From Legionella bononiensis (lineage in GTDB: Bacteria > Pseudomonadota > Gammaproteobacteria > Legionellales > Legionellaceae), in contig NZ_JADOBG010000011.1 of assembly GCF_016786215.1 (NCBI RefSeq), positions 1 through 64,000 on the forward strand: a stretch of 64,000 bases of DNA. Direction: 5' to 3'. Shown piece after piece: positions 26,940-36,900 of this stretch; the stretch's first letter is position 1, and each line of letters starts with the position of its first letter. The translations under genes and the position numbers were made by a program. The notes beneath the pieces are model-generated. The model saw nothing but the letters and a program-made list of their open reading frames with translations. It ran no database searches and was not told the DNA's origin.

Positions 26940-27599
26940 ATGCAAGAATTTACCTTAATCCAACAAGTCTGTATTTGGGCTCTCCCTGTATTATTAGCCA
27001 TTACCTTACATGAGGCTGCTCACGCCTACGTAGCATTTAAATGTGGTGATACTACAGCAAAAATGTTTGGTCGATTAAGTTTAAATCCAGTCAAACACAT
27101 TGATCCCATAGGAACCATCCTGTTACCTATACTGGCCGGAGTACTCACCCATTTTAATTTTGTCATCGGTTATGCGAAACCAGTACCTATAAACTGGAAT
27201 CAATTACGCCATCCTAGAAGAGATATGATACTGGTCACTTTAGCAGGACCGTTTGCTAATTTTCTTATGGCTTTTTTATGGGCGGGATGTTTTAAAATAG
27301 CTACTTTTTTACATCCTGAAACCTCAATGGCCGGACTGTTTTTATTGGTTACCTCCAGAGCCGGGATGATAATAAACCTGGTATTGGCTTTTTTAAATCT
27401 TATTCCCATACCACCACTAGACGGCAGTAGAGTAGTCAGCAGTTTGTTACCTCCCAGACAGGCCATGGTCTATGAAAAAATTGAACCTTATGGATTTTTG
27501 ATTCTGGTCATCTTAATATTCACTAATGTCCTGGGATATATATTACTGCCTCTGATAAACGGTGGACTCTATCTACTGAGTCTTATATTTAATTTATGA
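26940..27599 (+). CDS. M50-family site-2 protease
   Basis: The 219-residue integral membrane metalloprotease has the zinc-binding HEAAH motif at about 25-29 ([10 protein letters not shown]) and the third ligand in [13 protein letters not shown] (about 156-168). It belongs to the short, PDZ-less group of site-2 proteases common in bacteria (compare Thermotoga/Legionella 'Zn-dependent protease' entries) whose natural substrates are generally unknown. The stop codon overlaps the ATG of pdxB (ATGA), so the two are translated in series. Confidence 0.93.
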   Translation: MQEFTLIQQVCIWALPVLLAITLHEAAHAYVAFKCGDTTAKMFGRLSLNPVKHIDPIGTILLPILAGVLTHFNFVIGYAKPVPINWNQLRHPRRDMILVTLAGPFANFLMAFLWAGCFKIATFLHPETSMAGLFLLVTSRAGMIINLVLAFLNLIPIPPLDGSRVVSSLLPPRQAMVYEKIEPYGFLILVILIFTNVLGYILLPLINGGLYLLSLIFNL

Positions 27600-28669
27600 A
27601 CATTCTTGCCGATGCCACTCTCCCCGGTTTGGAAGCAGCATTTCCCTTGCCATTTATTCTGACGCTTTATAATAAGCCAGAAGAAATTCCCTTTTTATTG
27701 GATAAACAAGACATCCTGCTGTGCAGATCAACATTGAAAGTAAATCATCATCTGCTGAAAGATCATCAATTAAAATATGTTGCTACGGCCAGTAGTGGAA
27801 CTGATCATATCGATCATGCCTATTTAAAAAACAACAACATTAAGCTTATTGATGCCAAAGGCTCTAATGCAACCTCGGTAGCTGATTATGTTGTATCGAC
27901 CCTGGCTTATCTCGAACAAAAACACCTGTTGAACGGCAAAAAAGCAGGAATCATCGGAATGGGAGCTGTAGGCAGTAAAGTATACCGTCGTCTGAACGCT
28001 TTAAATTTTCAAATCCATACTTATGATCCACTTAAAGCTGACGATGATACCGCATTTCAAAGTTGTGAGCTTGAGGATTTGTTTGACTGTGATCTCTTGT
28101 GCATTCATGCAGAATTACACAGTACAAAGCCTCATCCCAGTAACAATCTAATTGATCAAAACTTCCTGAATCAACTAAAATCGGGTTGTATTCTCATCAA
28201 TGCTTCTCGAGGTGGAATAGTCAACGAAGAAGCCTTGGCGAGCAGTCAGAATGAGCTGATTTACTGTACCGATGTCTATCTTAATGAACCAAAAATCGAT
28301 CACCGAATCATTAAAAAAGCCACATTATGTACCCCTCATATAGCGGGCCATAGTATGGAAGCCAAATACGGGGCTGTCGCTTTAATCAGTCAGCAAATAC
28401 ACAAGATCATGAACATACCTGAACCCGTCTATGCCCAACCTGACCTGTCTACTGAAATAACATGCGATGAACACCAATCATGGCATGAACTAGTCCTTTC
28501 ACTATACAATCCAGTGATTGAGACCAGAATACTCAAAGATGCGCCAAACAAAGAACTGGCCTTTCTAAGATTGCGCAAACAACATCAACATCGCCATAAT
28601 TTTTCACTGTATATCGATTTAATGCATCAGAACTTCCCATCTGTTTATAATGCGATTACAGAATCCTGA
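27596..28669 (+). CDS. pdxB: 4-phosphoerythronate dehydrogenase
   Basis: The 357-residue NAD-dependent 2-hydroxyacid dehydrogenase oxidises 4-phospho-D-erythronate in the DXP-dependent pyridoxal phosphate pathway. It shows the Rossmann motif [15 protein letters not shown] (about 119-133), the catalytic Arg in [13 protein letters not shown], and the His in [11 protein letters not shown], plus the C-terminal PdxB dimerisation domain that separates it from SerA-type enzymes. It is coupled to the upstream protease by a 4-bp overlap. Confidence 0.94.
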   Translation: MNILADATLPGLEAAFPLPFILTLYNKPEEIPFLLDKQDILLCRSTLKVNHHLLKDHQLKYVATASSGTDHIDHAYLKNNNIKLIDAKGSNATSVADYVVSTLAYLEQKHLLNGKKAGIIGMGAVGSKVYRRLNALNFQIHTYDPLKADDDTAFQSCELEDLFDCDLLCIHAELHSTKPHPSNNLIDQNFLNQLKSGCILINASRGGIVNEEALASSQNELIYCTDVYLNEPKIDHRIIKKATLCTPHIAGHSMEAKYGAVALISQQIHKIMNIPEPVYAQPDLSTEITCDEHQSWHELVLSLYNPVIETRILKDAPNKELAFLRLRKQHQHRHNFSLYIDLMHQNFPSVYNAITES

Positions 28670-28766
28670 ATACTGCCCATGATAAAAACTTCATCTTCCT
28701 CTTTGATTTATTGACCGTTATCGATACATAACTGCAATTAAAAATTAAAACCACTTTGTTAATATT

Positions 28767-28796
28767 TTGACACATCGATCACTAATTAGTTACAAT
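28767..28796 (+). promoter_or_regulatory. sigma-70-type promoter of the 1573-residue protein
   Basis: TTGACA (28767-28772) and TACAAT (28791-28796) with an 18-bp spacer, 64 bp before the ATG. The preceding gttaatatt resembles one half of a PmrA box, but there is no second half at the right spacing. Confidence 0.7.
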
Positions 28797-28859
28797 GCGC
28801 TCACATTTAGAACCATAATTTCTTAAGCAAAGGAAAGATAACACTACAGGTATTTTTAT

Positions 28860-31800
28860 ATGCCCCAAATACTCTTTGATCAAACGCGCATTGACTCGAC
28901 AGAACTACTCCAACATTCTGATTTAATTAATAATATTCTGTCCAGAACCCTTCGTTATCCTAATGTAAAAAAATTAAAGGGAGCAAAATACAACAACGAA
29001 GATGTCTTTCGAGCAAAAACAGATAAAAAAAATCGTTTGATTTATACCTACCTACTCCATAATGAAAAAAAAACTTTATTGGTATTGGCCCTAAATGATC
29101 ATAATTACGGACAGGTTAAACGGCAATTACGCAGTAAAAATTCGGGCAATATTGAAGCAATCACTATTGATGATGATCCGTATAAAGAAGCGCCGGAACC
29201 CACATCAGGCAATCTGTCACTGCTCCCTGCTGTATCCTACAATAAACTAACTCTGGCATTGGATGACTCCCAACAAAACGCCATGCTGCAAAAAACACCA
29301 TTAATACTGAATGGACCACCTGGTGCCGGTAAAACGGTAATTTTGTATAATCTGATGCTGAAAATCCTTAATTATTATTCTTTAATTTTAAGTTCAAATT
29401 GGGAAAACACTACAGCGGAACAATCAGTTGTATCTCCAGTATTGTTTATCTCTCAGTCCGACAATTTGATAACCGCTTTGAAAGAGCAATATAAATCAGA
29501 CCAATTAGGAAATAGCCCGAACGTCTTATTTTCAACCTGGCAGGGATTACTGACACAACATCATCCTGATTTAAAATTAATCCCGGATCACGAGTTCTCC
29601 CTTTGGTTAAAAGACAAAATGCCAAAAGTATCCAGCGATGTTATTCATTATGAATTCAGTTTGATTGTTGCGCTTGGAATTAATAAATATTTGAATCTGG
29701 GTAATCGTCAGTGTTATTACTCCAAAAATCCGGAAATGCAAAATAAATTAATTAATTTACTTGATCTGTGGCAATTGCACCTAAACAAACATCAGCTTCT
29801 CGATCCGATGGTAACGCGATTAAATAGTTCAAAAAATCTAAAATTCCTCAGTGTTTTTTGTGATGAAGCACAAAATCTGCCACCAGTAGCGCTGTGTGAT
29901 TTAATAGTATTCGCAGAAGATCAACATTTTGTGGCCTGTCTTGACAATGAACAATGCCTTATTTCCTCTCCTTATATTCTCAGTTGCCTCAAAGAGCTCA
30001 TGCATCAATATTATGGGGCTTACTCAGAACAGCCTTTGCCAAAAACATGGCGATGCCGACCCAAAGTAGCAGAAGTGGCCAATACACTGATGCAGGTTAA
30101 ATATACGTTAGATGGAGGTAGTAAACGACGTAACTACCATGCTATTGAATCCATGCATGCCAGCGGAGGCTTGGTAAGCTGGATTAATACCCCAAGTATG
30201 GAACAAATACGTGAATTTGGCGCATTAACAAGTACTGTTGTTATTGCCGAGCATCTGGATCCTGGTGAACGAGCGATTATTAACAAAAATTTAAATACTA
30301 ATAATATCCTGACCGCCAGAGAGGCTATTGGACTGGATTTTGATCGCGTGATTTTATGGAGACCTTTCTCAAGCAATAAGTGTTTCAATAGTTTACTGCA
30401 AAAAATTAAAAAACCTGACAATACCGAATTAACTTTAGAACAATGGAATACATTAAATGCCCTGTATGTATCTATCACTCGCTCTCAATCCGATGTATTT
30501 GTCCATGAAATTAGCACTCGTTGGATTGAGTTGGGAGAACACTTTTTAGGGAAACTGCCCCATAATGAAGTGAGTACATCATTAAAAGAAAGTAAACCTG
30601 AAAATGAACTATTAAAATGGGAACAAGTCATTGAACATCATTTGGCTGAAGGGAGAATATCAGTCGCCAGAGAACTGATGCAATTTCATCTAAAACTGGA
30701 TTCGACTGCCATTGACGAAAAAATAAATGCGCGATCAAGTATTCATACCCAAACTGATCACCCTGCTCCTGCTCCTGCTCCTGCTCAGGCTGACATTTTA
30801 CCTCAAAAAAAGGAGCAGCCTAACGTAGTCGTTCCAAAAGAAAAAAACACTGCCGGAACAAGCGTAACGTCTTCGAGTAGAAAAAAAAATAAGAAAAAGA
30901 ACATACAACCTAAAGTCGAACAGTCTGATTACAGAGGTAAACCGGAAGATAATGAAAAAAACAGCGTAAGCATAGATATCAGCCCAGTACATAAACCCAG
31001 TATTGCTGCTGTGAAACCATCTAACATATCCCCGTATGATACCTATATTTCTTTATTATTAATTAAACTCAATGAACAATCCATTATTAACCTGTTCAAA
31101 CACAAATCAGCGGCCAAACTTCTTTTTCAACATCGACTGAATGATGGAACCTGTTTGTTCACGAAGCTCATAAATAACGCTCAGTTCAGCGATTTTATCA
31201 TTCAACAGGTAAATAAACATTGGAGTGTCTTATCCAAGGCGTTCACTCCAGATATTCTTTGTCAATGTGATCCACCACAAGACATCCCTTCCATCCTCAT
31301 ACTTGCATTACATAATGAGGGTCGATTAATCCTGAAAATGATACTAAACTGTCATAGTACTCTAGCAAAAGACATCAAACTATCGTCCTTAACCTATATT
31401 CCTATATCGAACACGATTGCACATCACAATTTATCAGCATTATATTGGCTACTTGCTTATATTGAAGGTCGAAAATTTGTAAACAGACTTCTAGAACTGA
31501 ACCCGGAGTTAGGAAAGGAACTTGACGATCAATTCCTGAATTATTCACCTGAGCCCAAACCTACAGAAACTTTAGAACTAGTTCCGCCAATGTATTGGAT
31601 TTCAAGTTCAACCACCGGGCTGACTTTGTTAGCTCAATTAATAGCTCAAAATCCAAATCTGGGTAAGACGATTACTGGTAAGACTTTATGCATAGTACGA
31701 AAACAAACTAATAGTGACGAAACCAGTTCATCAGCATTCTATTGGCTTACGTCATCTGCTCAAGGACGAGCCATTTTAAATTTATTATTGGATCTCAACC

Positions 31801-33581
31801 CGGAATTAGCTCAACAATTAACCGCCAAAGCATTATGTCGGCCGCTTTCATACAATGCGCAAATATTTTCCAATGTATCAGGATTGTTCTGGTTACTTTC
31901 AACTGGTGATGGTCGTGCACTCCTGAACAAATTATTGACCCTCAATCCGAATCTTGCCAAAGGAATCACCGCGGAAGCTTTATGTCGACGACGTACTGTC
32001 GCAATGGGTAAAAACGCCCATCATTCACCATTATCCTATGCAGCCAACACACTTGAAGGTATCGCGTTAATCAATAGATTATTAGACCTTAATCCTGAGA
32101 TAGCTAAAAATATTAATGCGGATAGTATTTATTACGCTTTTCAACAAAGAGAGGATGATCACTCCAATACATCCATTTTCTTTGTCCTTGCAGGAACAGC
32201 AGAGGGTCGCGAATTACTCATCCGGTTAGTTGATGCCAATCCTGATTTAGCAAAGAAACTAACTGGCAAGAATCTATATATGACGCTCAGCTCAAAAGCT
32301 CATTCTGATCCCAATACATCACCAATATTCTGGCTCACAGGGAGTGCTGCTGGCCGTATTCTGCTCAGTAAGTTATTGGATTCTAACCCAAACCTGGCCA
32401 AAGAAATTACTGCTGAAGAGTTAAGCCGAATTTGTACTTCACCGAATCAGATGTATGTGGATGCATCGCCCCTATTTTGGCTTTGTGGACAAAAAGACGG
32501 CAGAGACATTTTAAAGCGATTAATTGAGTTCAATCCAGAAATAGCGAAGCGCATGACTGCTGATGCTCTATGCCACATTATTAGCTTGCCAAATGACCCA
32601 GAATGTCATTCTTCACCGCTTTTCTGGCTTGCCGCTAATCCTGATGGTCGAGAATTACTGAATCAATTATTGGATCTTAATCCAGAACTAGCCAAAACAA
32701 TTAGCAGCAAAGCTTTATATCTTATAAGCCCTTTAAATGCTATAACTCTACCAGGTACCTCAACTTTATTCTGGTTACTGACAGATCCAAAAGGCATAGA
32801 TGTCCTGACCAAGATCTACAAAACACAGCCCTCTCTGGTACACAGTGTTACTAAGGAAACGCTGTGTACAGCTCGTCCAAAAAACTCGACTGGATACACC
32901 AATATTTCTTCCTTGTGCTTATTTGCAGAAAATACAAGGGGACAAATGCTCTTTTATCAGATGTTGACTAAAAATCCGGCATTGGCACAATCTGTCACAG
33001 CCGAAACATTATGTCTGCTCACTGATATTGAAGATAATAGTACCAGCGCTATTTCCGCATTCCATTGGTTTTCATCCACTTCATGTGGACGACACACATT
33101 ACTCAAACTATTAGACAATAACTCCGAACTTGCTCAAGGAATTACTGCATCCGCATTATGCAACAAAAGAGGCCCTGATATTGGCAAATTCGCCAATACT
33201 TCCGCTTTTTTCTGGTTATCATCGACAACTGAGGGGCATAAAATACTGAAGATAATCCTGGATAAAAATCCAGAGATGGCAAAAGAGATTACTGAAGATC
33301 TTCTTTGTCTAAAATGTAATTTATTAACTCAGGAACTCCATAAATCATCGCCTTTAGAAATGCTTTTACAATCCTCAGATGGAGAACAATTCCTGAATCT
33401 TTTGGTTCATTGTAATCCCAATTTGGATGCAGTTATTCAAAAACAAAAAACCTTAAACAGTGCGATGAAACTAGCTCCTCAATTATCCTTCTTTCCTCCT
33501 GCTGATAATCAGATAAATAATACTAACTCCAGTGTAAACCAACCTCACATTGCGAACATTACACTGAGCAATATCCTATAA
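28860..33581 (+). CDS. giant RelE-like / SF1 helicase-like protein with ~49-residue C-terminal repeats
   Basis: The 1573-residue protein has three parts. Residues 30-95 look like a RelE/ParE fold (VKKLKGAKYNNEDVFRAK, KNRLIYTYLL, LALNDHNY). Residues 135-560 carry SF1 helicase motifs: a Q-motif-like LDDSQQNAML, motif I GPPGAGKT (about 153-160), motif II CDEAQN, motif III LDNEQ, motif IV TWRCRP, motif V TAREAIGLDFDRVILW and motif VI YVSITRSQSD. A charged linker with a PAPAPAPA run (30764-30790) leads to about 14 copies of a ~49-residue repeat from about 860 to 1535, consensus xLFWLxxxxxGRxLLxxLLxLNPxLAKxITAxALC. There is no signal peptide. A sister protein faces it tail to tail. The repeats resemble eukaryotic-like helical scaffolds, so an effector role is possible. 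Confidence 0.8.
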   Translation: MPQILFDQTRIDSTELLQHSDLINNILSRTLRYPNVKKLKGAKYNNEDVFRAKTDKKNRLIYTYLLHNEKKTLLVLALNDHNYGQVKRQLRSKNSGNIEAITIDDDPYKEAPEPTSGNLSLLPAVSYNKLTLALDDSQQNAMLQKTPLILNGPPGAGKTVILYNLMLKILNYYSLILSSNWENTTAEQSVVSPVLFISQSDNLITALKEQYKSDQLGNSPNVLFSTWQGLLTQHHPDLKLIPDHEFSLWLKDKMPKVSSDVIHYEFSLIVALGINKYLNLGNRQCYYSKNPEMQNKLINLLDLWQLHLNKHQLLDPMVTRLNSSKNLKFLSVFCDEAQNLPPVALCDLIVFAEDQHFVACLDNEQCLISSPYILSCLKELMHQYYGAYSEQPLPKTWRCRPKVAEVANTLMQVKYTLDGGSKRRNYHAIESMHASGGLVSWINTPSMEQIREFGALTSTVVIAEHLDPGERAIINKNLNTNNILTAREAIGLDFDRVILWRPFSSNKCFNSLLQKIKKPDNTELTLEQWNTLNALYVSITRSQSDVFVHEISTRWIELGEHFLGKLPHNEVSTSLKESKPENELLKWEQVIEHHLAEGRISVARELMQFHLKLDSTAIDEKINARSSIHTQTDHPAPAPAPAQADILPQKKEQPNVVVPKEKNTAGTSVTSSSRKKNKKKNIQPKVEQSDYRGKPEDNEKNSVSIDISPVHKPSIAAVKPSNISPYDTYISLLLIKLNEQSIINLFKHKSAAKLLFQHRLNDGTCLFTKLINNAQFSDFIIQQVNKHWSVLSKAFTPDILCQCDPPQDIPSILILALHNEGRLILKMILNCHSTLAKDIKLSSLTYIPISNTIAHHNLSALYWLLAYIEGRKFVNRLLELNPELGKELDDQFLNYSPEPKPTETLELVPPMYWISSSTTGLTLLAQLIAQNPNLGKTITGKTLCIVRKQTNSDETSSSAFYWLTSSAQGRAILNLLLDLNPELAQQLTAKALCRPLSYNAQIFSNVSGLFWLLSTGDGRALLNKLLTLNPNLAKGITAEALCRRRTVAMGKNAHHSPLSYAANTLEGIALINRLLDLNPEIAKNINADSIYYAFQQREDDHSNTSIFFVLAGTAEGRELLIRLVDANPDLAKKLTGKNLYMTLSSKAHSDPNTSPIFWLTGSAAGRILLSKLLDSNPNLAKEITAEELSRICTSPNQMYVDASPLFWLCGQKDGRDILKRLIEFNPEIAKRMTADALCHIISLPNDPECHSSPLFWLAANPDGRELLNQLLDLNPELAKTISSKALYLISPLNAITLPGTSTLFWLLTDPKGIDVLTKIYKTQPSLVHSVTKETLCTARPKNSTGYTNISSLCLFAENTRGQMLFYQMLTKNPALAQSVTAETLCLLTDIEDNSTSAISAFHWFSSTSCGRHTLLKLLDNNSELAQGITASALCNKRGPDIGKFANTSAFFWLSSTTEGHKILKIILDKNPEMAKEITEDLLCLKCNLLTQELHKSSPLEMLLQSSDGEQFLNLLVHCNPNLDAVIQKQKTLNSAMKLAPQLSFFPPADNQINNTNSSVNQPHIANITLSNIL

Positions 33582-33757
33582 TGACTGTAGAAAAGCAAGG
33601 ATGCTTTGTTGCATGGAGAATATGATTTAATGATTTATTCTACCAAGTAAAAGATCCATCTAAGACGCGTTGACAGTTCCGATTTCGAGGTCCCGCTACT
33701 TGTTCCTGAGAGTTCATCATTTTTTATAAGTCATCCTCGAGAAGGCTGGGACGTCCA

Positions 33758-33921
33758 ATTAGCCTTAAGTTTTTATTGATAAAATGCTCAATGTTCCAAT
33801 CGAGATCTCGCTAAAATGGCCTTCTCCCTCCCGGAGAAGGCCATTTTAGCGAGATCTCAATTACTTTTGAAATGGAACATTAAGCATTTTGTCCAGAATA
33901 ATTTAAGGCTGATAGAATGCG
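33758..33921. repeat. large nested palindrome between the convergent giant genes
   Basis: A perfect 26-bp inverted repeat (33802-33827 with 33833-33858, arms beginning gagatctcgctaaaatggcc, 5-nt loop) is enclosed by an outer imperfect pair: aaaatgctcaatgttcca near 33781 with tggaacattaagcatttt near 33874, and attagccttaa near 33759 with ttaaggctgat near 33904. It sits between two converging stop codons, where it could act as a two-way terminator. No T-run marks it as a standard one. Confidence 0.85.
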
Positions 33922-33969
33922 CCGCGCAGGCGGGACATTAAGCTTGAATTGAAGAGTTGTAAATTCATC

Positions 33970-36900
33970 CTAGGAACAAGCCCTCATTCCGGGTACAGAA
34001 TGCTCTTCGTCTGCCTCGTCTTCAGTAATTGAAGCTTCATGCATCAAGTGCGTAGTACGCTGTTCACTATGTTCTGGTACTGATACCTGTTCAGGATGAG
34101 TAATCACTTGTCTTTGATTGAGCCGTTCCTGCAATAACTGTTTAGCAAGATAATCATGTGCAAATCTCAAATACCCGGCTAACAGACTAAATCGCCCCAA
34201 TTCCCCGGATTTCAGACATTGAGTGATGTAGTTAAAATAAGTCTCTAGTTCCCAAGGTTTATCAGCCTCTAACCACACTATAATATCCTGAAGCAAAGTG
34301 CATTTCTCATACTCTGCTGGACTCATTGCATTTTTGCAGGTTATGAAAAACTGTAGCGAACACATTGAAGGATTATTTTTAAACTCCATTTCATTTAGAG
34401 AATTCCATGCCTTTATTGCTACAGCATCATTAACAGAAAGCCGGTCTAATATGGCTTGAGTACGATGGGGATTAACTAAAACGTCCTTAAATTGTCCGAC
34501 AGTATTACCCCAAAATTTTATATTCAGAGTATAAAGTTTGTTGAGCAATCTGTTTTCAAGAATCAAGTGAGTACGAACTGTACGCAAAATTCCTGAAAAA
34601 ATGCAGGTGCTATCAAGATCAGGAGCACATAATTCGAGATCAATATAATTTAATTGCTCTATAATGCTCCAGCCAGGATTGCTTTCAAGATTCGTTATCA
34701 CTCGCATAGCTAACTCAATTTCATTTTCACTAAGCTTTTCGCGAACCGCTGACTCTCTGCATACATGATTAAAGAAATCCAACAAGCAAACAGAGGAAGC
34801 ACTATTCCATAATTCAGCACCAATACAATTGCCTTGTATCATAAGCCTTACTATTTTTCTTGAAATATCGTCTGTATTATTTCTGGCAATAATTTGCGGC
34901 CATGATGCTTCATTAAGCTCGTTAAGCTGAGAGGCAAACAAATGATATTGTTGAATAGTTGTCATAATATGTTGCCGTTGGAAGGGTACAGAAAAATTTG
35001 GCTCAGGCTGGTTGTTTGAAATGCTTTGTAATTCTTTTTGTAATCGCTCAGTACTCCAATTCAGTTCATTTGCCAATTTTAACAAGATTTTTTTGCCAGT
35101 ACCTGTTGTGTTTAAGTATTGAATATCACGGAAATCCACTGATTTTTTCTGAAAAATATCCAGTAGCGCTGCACTTGTTTCATTAGTAAGTCCCTCTTGA
35201 ATCTCTTGAAATGAAAGTAAATAACACTGTAAACCGCCTGCAAATATCTGAATTAATTCAGGATCTTTTTCAAACAAAAAATTAAGCAGAGTATGTCTGG
35301 ATTCAATATACGGCGAGCAAAGCTGGCTTAAAAGTGACGTGTGGGCTTGCTCTCCAACTTGACATAATTGATCGACGGTAATTAATTCAGTTAACTCCGG
35401 AACATTGAGAAATAAGATATTCAATTTTTGAGTATCGAGAGTTCCATTGGATAACTCTATGGATAAATGCAATCCGGGATTTGAGCTGTTTTGTATTCCT
35501 TTCAAGTACTCATCCATTGAGGTTCCCAGGGTGTAACGCCTGCCCACCGGAAGTTTTGACAAATTCTGCTGCTGCAAAGGTATAGACTTCTTGATTTCCG
35601 GATGTTTATTATCCTGTTGATTACGTTTATCTGTACCTTGAGCGATTAAGGAGAGAGGTTTCGGAGCCCTGGAACTATTTGAAGTACCTGAGCTGATAAT
35701 AGATTGATGTCTACCCCTTCTCTTTTTCTTAAATGCAGAGATCTCTTTGTGAGTCATTCTGTCAGAAAAAATACCCAATGTACTGACTGAAGCTACCGTA
35801 CTGAAATCATTGGAACTAAATGAACTCGACGCAGCGTGTTGTTGCGTATTTAGGGTACTTTTGTTCTTCACAACAGATTTTGGGTTAGAGGTTGAATAAG
35901 GACTCGTCATTTCCTTTAGAAATTCTTTAAATTCAATCGGTGCTTTCTTTAAATGCTGAATATAAATTTTCTTAGCAAGAGGTATTTCATTTTTGCGGAT
36001 AAGTTTTTTGACCAAATCCAACCACTTTTCTTCAGAGTAACTTTGTTTGTTCAGCTCAATTTTAAACTCTTCATTAGATTGCTCAACTGATCTCATGGCA
36101 TTGATTACATGACTGAATTTATGTTGCGGGGGTTGAATTACTATGATTTGCTGTTGTGCGCGTGTTGCCGCGGTAAAAAAGCGATTTAATGGAGGACCAA
36201 ACTTGGGATTGCCTACTCCCTCAGCAGGACGATTCGTGGTAGAACTACTTCCTAAATAAGAGTGCTCTGGATTTCCAAGCAATTTATTTGCGTCTTCCAA
36301 AGCTTTATCTTCAGCCATTCTATAAAGGACAACAACGGGAAATTGTAAGCCTTTAACTTGATCTACTGTATAGACTAAATCAGTTTTGAAGAATTTTTTA
36401 GCTTCTTCTATAAACTCGGGCAAGGTGATAATGATTAAATCACTGCTTTGAGTTGCCTCTTGCAAAGCACTATGTACAGCCTCAGGTACTTTATCAAACC
36501 AATGAACGGATCCTAAAGTACTGTTCTGCTCCACAGTCATGGGTAGTTGGACGTATTCAAGATTATCGGCGCGCCCACCAATCAATTTCATACGCAAATC
36601 CAATATTCTATCAACTAAAGGTTGTGCATTGGGAAACACTCTGTAGGAACAGGGAAGTTCAATGTGTTGGGCTTTAATACCCATGTTTTTACCTAACCTG
36701 AACAAATGCTCATGGATAAATGGACCTGAGGATTGACTGTCTTCCAAGCTTTGATGAGAATCCCGACAAAAATAAATTTGCAAAGCTGGACTGGTCAGTG
36801 CGGTTATATCCTGAATTTGGGCTTTTGAAAAATCCTGTCCTTCATCGACAACAACCATATCGAATAATTCATCTGATTTCAGACGATAAAAAGAGAGATC

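Noticed and set aside
28860..33581. A classical toxin-antitoxin locus because of the RelE-like head
   Set aside because: No small antitoxin gene is adjacent and the RelE-like part is fused to a 1500-residue protein.
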